A stretch of DNA of 6,467 bases from contig CAMELY010000079.1 of the NCBI GenBank assembly GCA_945926565.1, positions 1 to 6,467 on the forward strand. The letters run 5' to 3'. A program made the position numbers and the translations under genes. The stretch comes from an uncultured Clostridia bacterium (GTDB taxonomy: Bacteria > Bacillota > Clostridia > Oscillospirales > Oscillospiraceae). Position 1 is the stretch's first letter; each line of letters begins with the position of its first letter. This document shows, one piece after another, positions 5,086 through 6,467 of this stretch. Below the pieces are notes generated by a model. It worked only from the letters and a program-made list of their open reading frames with translations, did not search any database and was not told the DNA's origin.

Positions 5086-5868
5086 TCAGGGTTCGGAGAT
5101 TTGAAAGATCTCGTCTTTCAGGTCTGTCCAAGCGTCCTCATGCTCCACATAGTATTTGGGGCAGATTTTGCCGGTCACGTCATAGTGGCGGATCACATCG
5201 TCGTAGTCCAGCCCGTATCCGTGAGCTAAGTAGCGCACCAGGGAGACCAGGGCCGCCCGGGTTTCCTCGGTGAAGGCGCCTTCGGCATCCGGGTGACAGC
5301 ACTCGATGGAGATGGTATCGGCGTTCCGGTGGTTGGTGCAGTAGGATTTTTCGTCCAGAGGGATGCACTGAATGACGGTGCCATCGGTTCCGATGACGAA
5401 ATGGCTGCTCACCGACTCCTCTCCGGTCTCTGCCAGAGAGGCGAAGTAGTCCCGGTTCTGCTGGGCGGTGGTGTTGGGATTGCCCACATAGTGGATGACA
5501 ATGGCGCGGACCTCTTCCAGTGGGACGCCGGGCCGGGAATATTCATTGAGGGGGATCAGATCCACCGTCACGCCCTCCACATCCTCCAGGACGACCGGAA
5601 TCTCTGGGTCCGCCGCCCGGGCGAGGGCCTGGGCCTGAGCCTGGGCCAGGGCGAGATCCGCCTCGTCTGAAGCTGTGGGAGAGGCTGCAGCGGACTCCGG
5701 GGCCGGCTCGGGCGGCTCTCTTTGCTCCAGGGCAGAGCAGACCAGCCAGAGGAAAAAGAGCATCAGCGCCGCCAGCGCCAGCACCAGCGCCGACGTCAGC
5801 AGCCGGGAGAAGAGACGGCGCTCCTTCCGGGGTGCGGGCGCCAAGCGAGAGGGGGATTGTCTCTGCAC
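5086..5868 (-). CDS. Membrane-anchored N-acetylmuramoyl-L-alanine amidase (amidase_2 / T7 lysozyme fold)
   Basis: The predicted enzyme cuts the bond between MurNAc and L-Ala in peptidoglycan. The 260 residues comprise a basic N-terminus (RKERR 14-18), one transmembrane segment (about 22-46), a Pro/Glu/Ala linker with an Ala-Gln repeat (50-87), and a zinc amidase domain (about 100-255). The zinc ligands are likely H126 (IVIHYVGNPNT), H228 and C236 (RHYDVTGKICP). The H228-C236 spacing of 8, and K234 between them, match H122, C130 and K128 of T7 lysozyme. HFVIGTDG (156-163) and ISIECC (186-191) are also typical. The anchor should leave the catalytic domain outside the cell. The start is GTG 5868, the only plausible start before an upstream in-frame stop; GGTGAT lies a few bases before it. 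Cys44 is not in a valid lipobox. A role in growth, remodelling or germination cannot be distinguished here. Confidence 0.92.
   Translation of the reverse strand: MQRQSPSRLAPAPRKERRLFSRLLTSALVLALAALMLFFLWLVCSALEQREPPEPAPESAAASPTASDEADLALAQAQAQALARAADPEIPVVLEDVEGVTVDLIPLNEYSRPGVPLEEVRAIVIHYVGNPNTTAQQNRDYFASLAETGEESVSSHFVIGTDGTVIQCIPLDEKSYCTNHRNADTISIECCHPDAEGAFTEETRAALVSLVRYLAHGYGLDYDDVIRHYDVTGKICPKYYVEHEDAWTDLKDEIFQISEP
5625..5654. repeat. Imperfect 6-base tandem repeat in the amidase linker
   Basis: Five units GGGCCT, GGGCCT, GAGCCT, GGGCCA and GGGCGA follow one another on the plus strand. In the amidase frame they encode the alternating Ala-Gln/Ala-Leu run of the linker (about residues 72-82). 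Because the unit is 6 bases, copy-number change would keep the frame and only alter linker length. Confidence 0.6.
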
Positions 5869-5897
5869 AAAATCACCGTCTTTGTCCGTGATACTTG

Positions 5898-5914
5898 AAA
5901 ATCAAAATGATTTT
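5898..5914. repeat. 17-base palindrome over the predicted amidase transcription start
   Basis: AAAATCA (5898-5904) and TGATTTT (5908-5914) are perfect inverted repeats around AAA. The site lies 3 bases from the -10 box at 5917-5922 and covers the predicted start point near 5910. That is a position where a dimeric repressor would block transcription. The operator role is inference; AT-rich palindromes can also occur by chance. Confidence 0.5.
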
Positions 5915-5916
5915 AT

Positions 5917-5925
5917 ATTATACCA
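5917..5925 (-). promoter_or_regulatory. Extended -10 promoter of the amidase gene
   Basis: The minus strand reads TGGTATAAT (5925 to 5917): a perfect -10 box TATAAT with the extended TGn element directly upstream. The -35 region at 17-base spacing (TTCCCT) is poor, as is usual for extended -10 promoters. The expected start is near 5910, giving a leader of about 42 bases before the GTG at 5868. Confidence 0.72.
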
Positions 5926-6015
5926 CGAAATATGTCGAAAGGGAAGGAAAAAGAAGAAATCTCTCCGGCCGGCGGTGGATTCCCGAATTCCGCAGAAAAA
6001 CTTTCAGAAACCCCC

Positions 6016-6044
6016 TATGCAAAAAGCGGAAAATGGATTAAAAT
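6016..6044 (+). promoter_or_regulatory. Candidate promoter of pyrH (weak -35)
   Basis: TAAAAT (6039-6044) is a 5-of-6 -10 box. At 17 bases upstream is TATGCA (6016-6021), only 3 of 6 to TTGACA. It lies in an AT-rich stretch before pyrH, and no better promoter is visible between the amidase promoter and pyrH on this strand. An alternative far upstream is TTGAAA (5895-5900) with TATACC (5919-5924). Confidence 0.35.
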
Positions 6045-6053
6045 ATATGGAAT

Positions 6054-6070
6054 ACATGGGGTCTCCATGT
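6054..6070 (+). other. Inverted repeat in the pyrH leader
   Basis: ACATGG (6054-6059) and CCATGT (6065-6070) form a 6-pair hairpin with loop GGTCT, extendable by one T-G pair. If the candidate promoter at 6016-6044 is used, the hairpin is at the very 5' end of the pyrH mRNA. It could instead be an operator; nothing shows which. Confidence 0.4.
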
Positions 6071-6102
6071 GCAAAGAAAGTAGTATAGGAGAGGATCAAA
6101 AC

Positions 6103-6467
6103 ATGGATCAGCCAAAATATAAACGGGTGCTGCTGAAAATCAGCGGCGAGGCGCTGGCCGGCGGCCAGTCCCGGGGGCTGGACTTCGATGTCATCGGCCA
6201 GGTCTGCGACGTCATCAAGGAGTGCGTGGATATGGGCGTCCAGGTTGGCATCGTGGTCGGCGGCGGCAACTTCTGGAGAGGCAAGAAGGACGGCGGTGAG
6301 AAGATGGTCCGGGTTCGTGCCGACCATATGGGTATGCTGGCCACCACCATCAACTGTCTGGCCCTGGCCGACGTGCTGGAGCAGAAGGACGTGGAGGTTC
6401 GGGTGCAGACTGCCATTGAGATGAAGCAGATCGCCGAGCCCTATATCCGCTCCAAGGCCATCCGCCA
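6103..6467 (+). CDS. pyrH: UMP kinase, N-terminal part (3' truncated by window edge)
   Basis: PyrH phosphorylates UMP to UDP in pyrimidine nucleotide synthesis; it is a cytoplasmic hexamer of the amino acid kinase family. The 121 visible codons are about half of the usual ~240. The start is ATG 6103, with a strong AGGAGAGG (6087-6094) 8 bases upstream. Family motifs are in order: [12 protein letters not shown] (7-18) with the ATP-binding lysine K12; [10 protein letters not shown] (51-60), the phosphate-binding loop; [22 protein letters not shown] (72-93), the UMP-binding helix; and [21 protein letters not shown] (101-121). No frameshift is seen up to the edge. In many bacteria pyrH follows rpsB-tsf and precedes frr. 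Here the upstream neighbour is a divergent amidase gene, so pyrH heads its own unit; what follows is outside the window. Confidence 0.96.
   Translation, partial: MDQPKYKRVLLKISGEALAGGQSRGLDFDVIGQVCDVIKECVDMGVQVGIVVGGGNFWRGKKDGGEKMVRVRADHMGMLATTINCLALADVLEQKDVEVRVQTAIEMKQIAEPYIRSKAIR

Noticed and set aside
5293..5670. 125-codon plus-strand open frame inside the amidase gene
   Set aside because: Antisense shadow; the minus-strand frame has all amidase zinc motifs.
5734..5740. Cys44 of the amidase as a lipoprotein cysteine
   Set aside because: The residue before it is Val and the context WLVC does not fit a lipobox; a simple transmembrane anchor explains the segment.
5926..5940. CGAAA repeated at a 10-base interval
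   Set aside because: Only five bases long and two copies; not distinguishable from chance in an AT-rich gap.

Overview
The window is a stretch of ordinary chromosome from a GC-rich member of the Firmicutes/Clostridia. It is most like the Oscillospiraceae gut anaerobes (Flavonifractor or Pseudoflavonifractor type), but that placement is inferred from protein style, not from a database match. Supporting signs are strong G/C third-position bias in all genes, AT-rich intergenic gaps with sigma-A-type promoters, purine-rich Shine-Dalgarno sites, an ATP-type phosphofructokinase, a PrdX-like editing protein and a lipoprotein signal peptide. I see no transposase, integrase, phage gene, CRISPR array, rRNA or tRNA, and no clear novel system.

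Layout from left to right: (1) the 3' part of a CCA-adding tRNA nucleotidyltransferase (1-660, +), cut by the left edge. (2) pfkA, 6-phosphofructokinase (785-1798, +), with a near-consensus promoter at 687-715 and a strong hairpin terminator at 1818-1860. (3) A 516-residue predicted lipoprotein of unknown function (2035-3585, +), with its own TTGACA promoter and a leader hairpin. (4) A short terminator at 3604-3628 shared with convergent truA, tRNA pseudouridine synthase (3656-4393, -). (5) Divergent from truA, a PrdX/YbaK-like aminoacyl-tRNA deacylase (4462-5040, +). (6) A second shared terminator at 5044-5084, then a convergent membrane-anchored N-acetylmuramoyl-L-alanine amidase (5086-5868, -). 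(7) A 234-base divergent intergenic region with an extended -10 promoter and two inverted repeats. (8) The first 121 codons of pyrH, UMP kinase (6103 to the right edge, +).

The genes are mostly single transcription units separated by promoters and hairpin terminators, so this is not one operon. Three of the seven (cca, truA and the PrdX-like protein) act on tRNA: 3'-end maturation, anticodon-arm pseudouridylation and clearing of mischarged tRNA. The others are housekeeping (glycolysis, pyrimidine nucleotides, cell wall) plus one unknown surface protein. There is no gene-free stretch longer than 300 bases; the longest gaps are 236 bases (1799-2034) and 234 bases (5869-6102).

The items most worth a second look are the unknown lipoprotein with its leader hairpin, the 17-base palindrome over the amidase transcription start, the altered effector-site residues in PfkA, and the unusual GGTGATCC-type ribosome binding site just inside a very short predicted truA leader.
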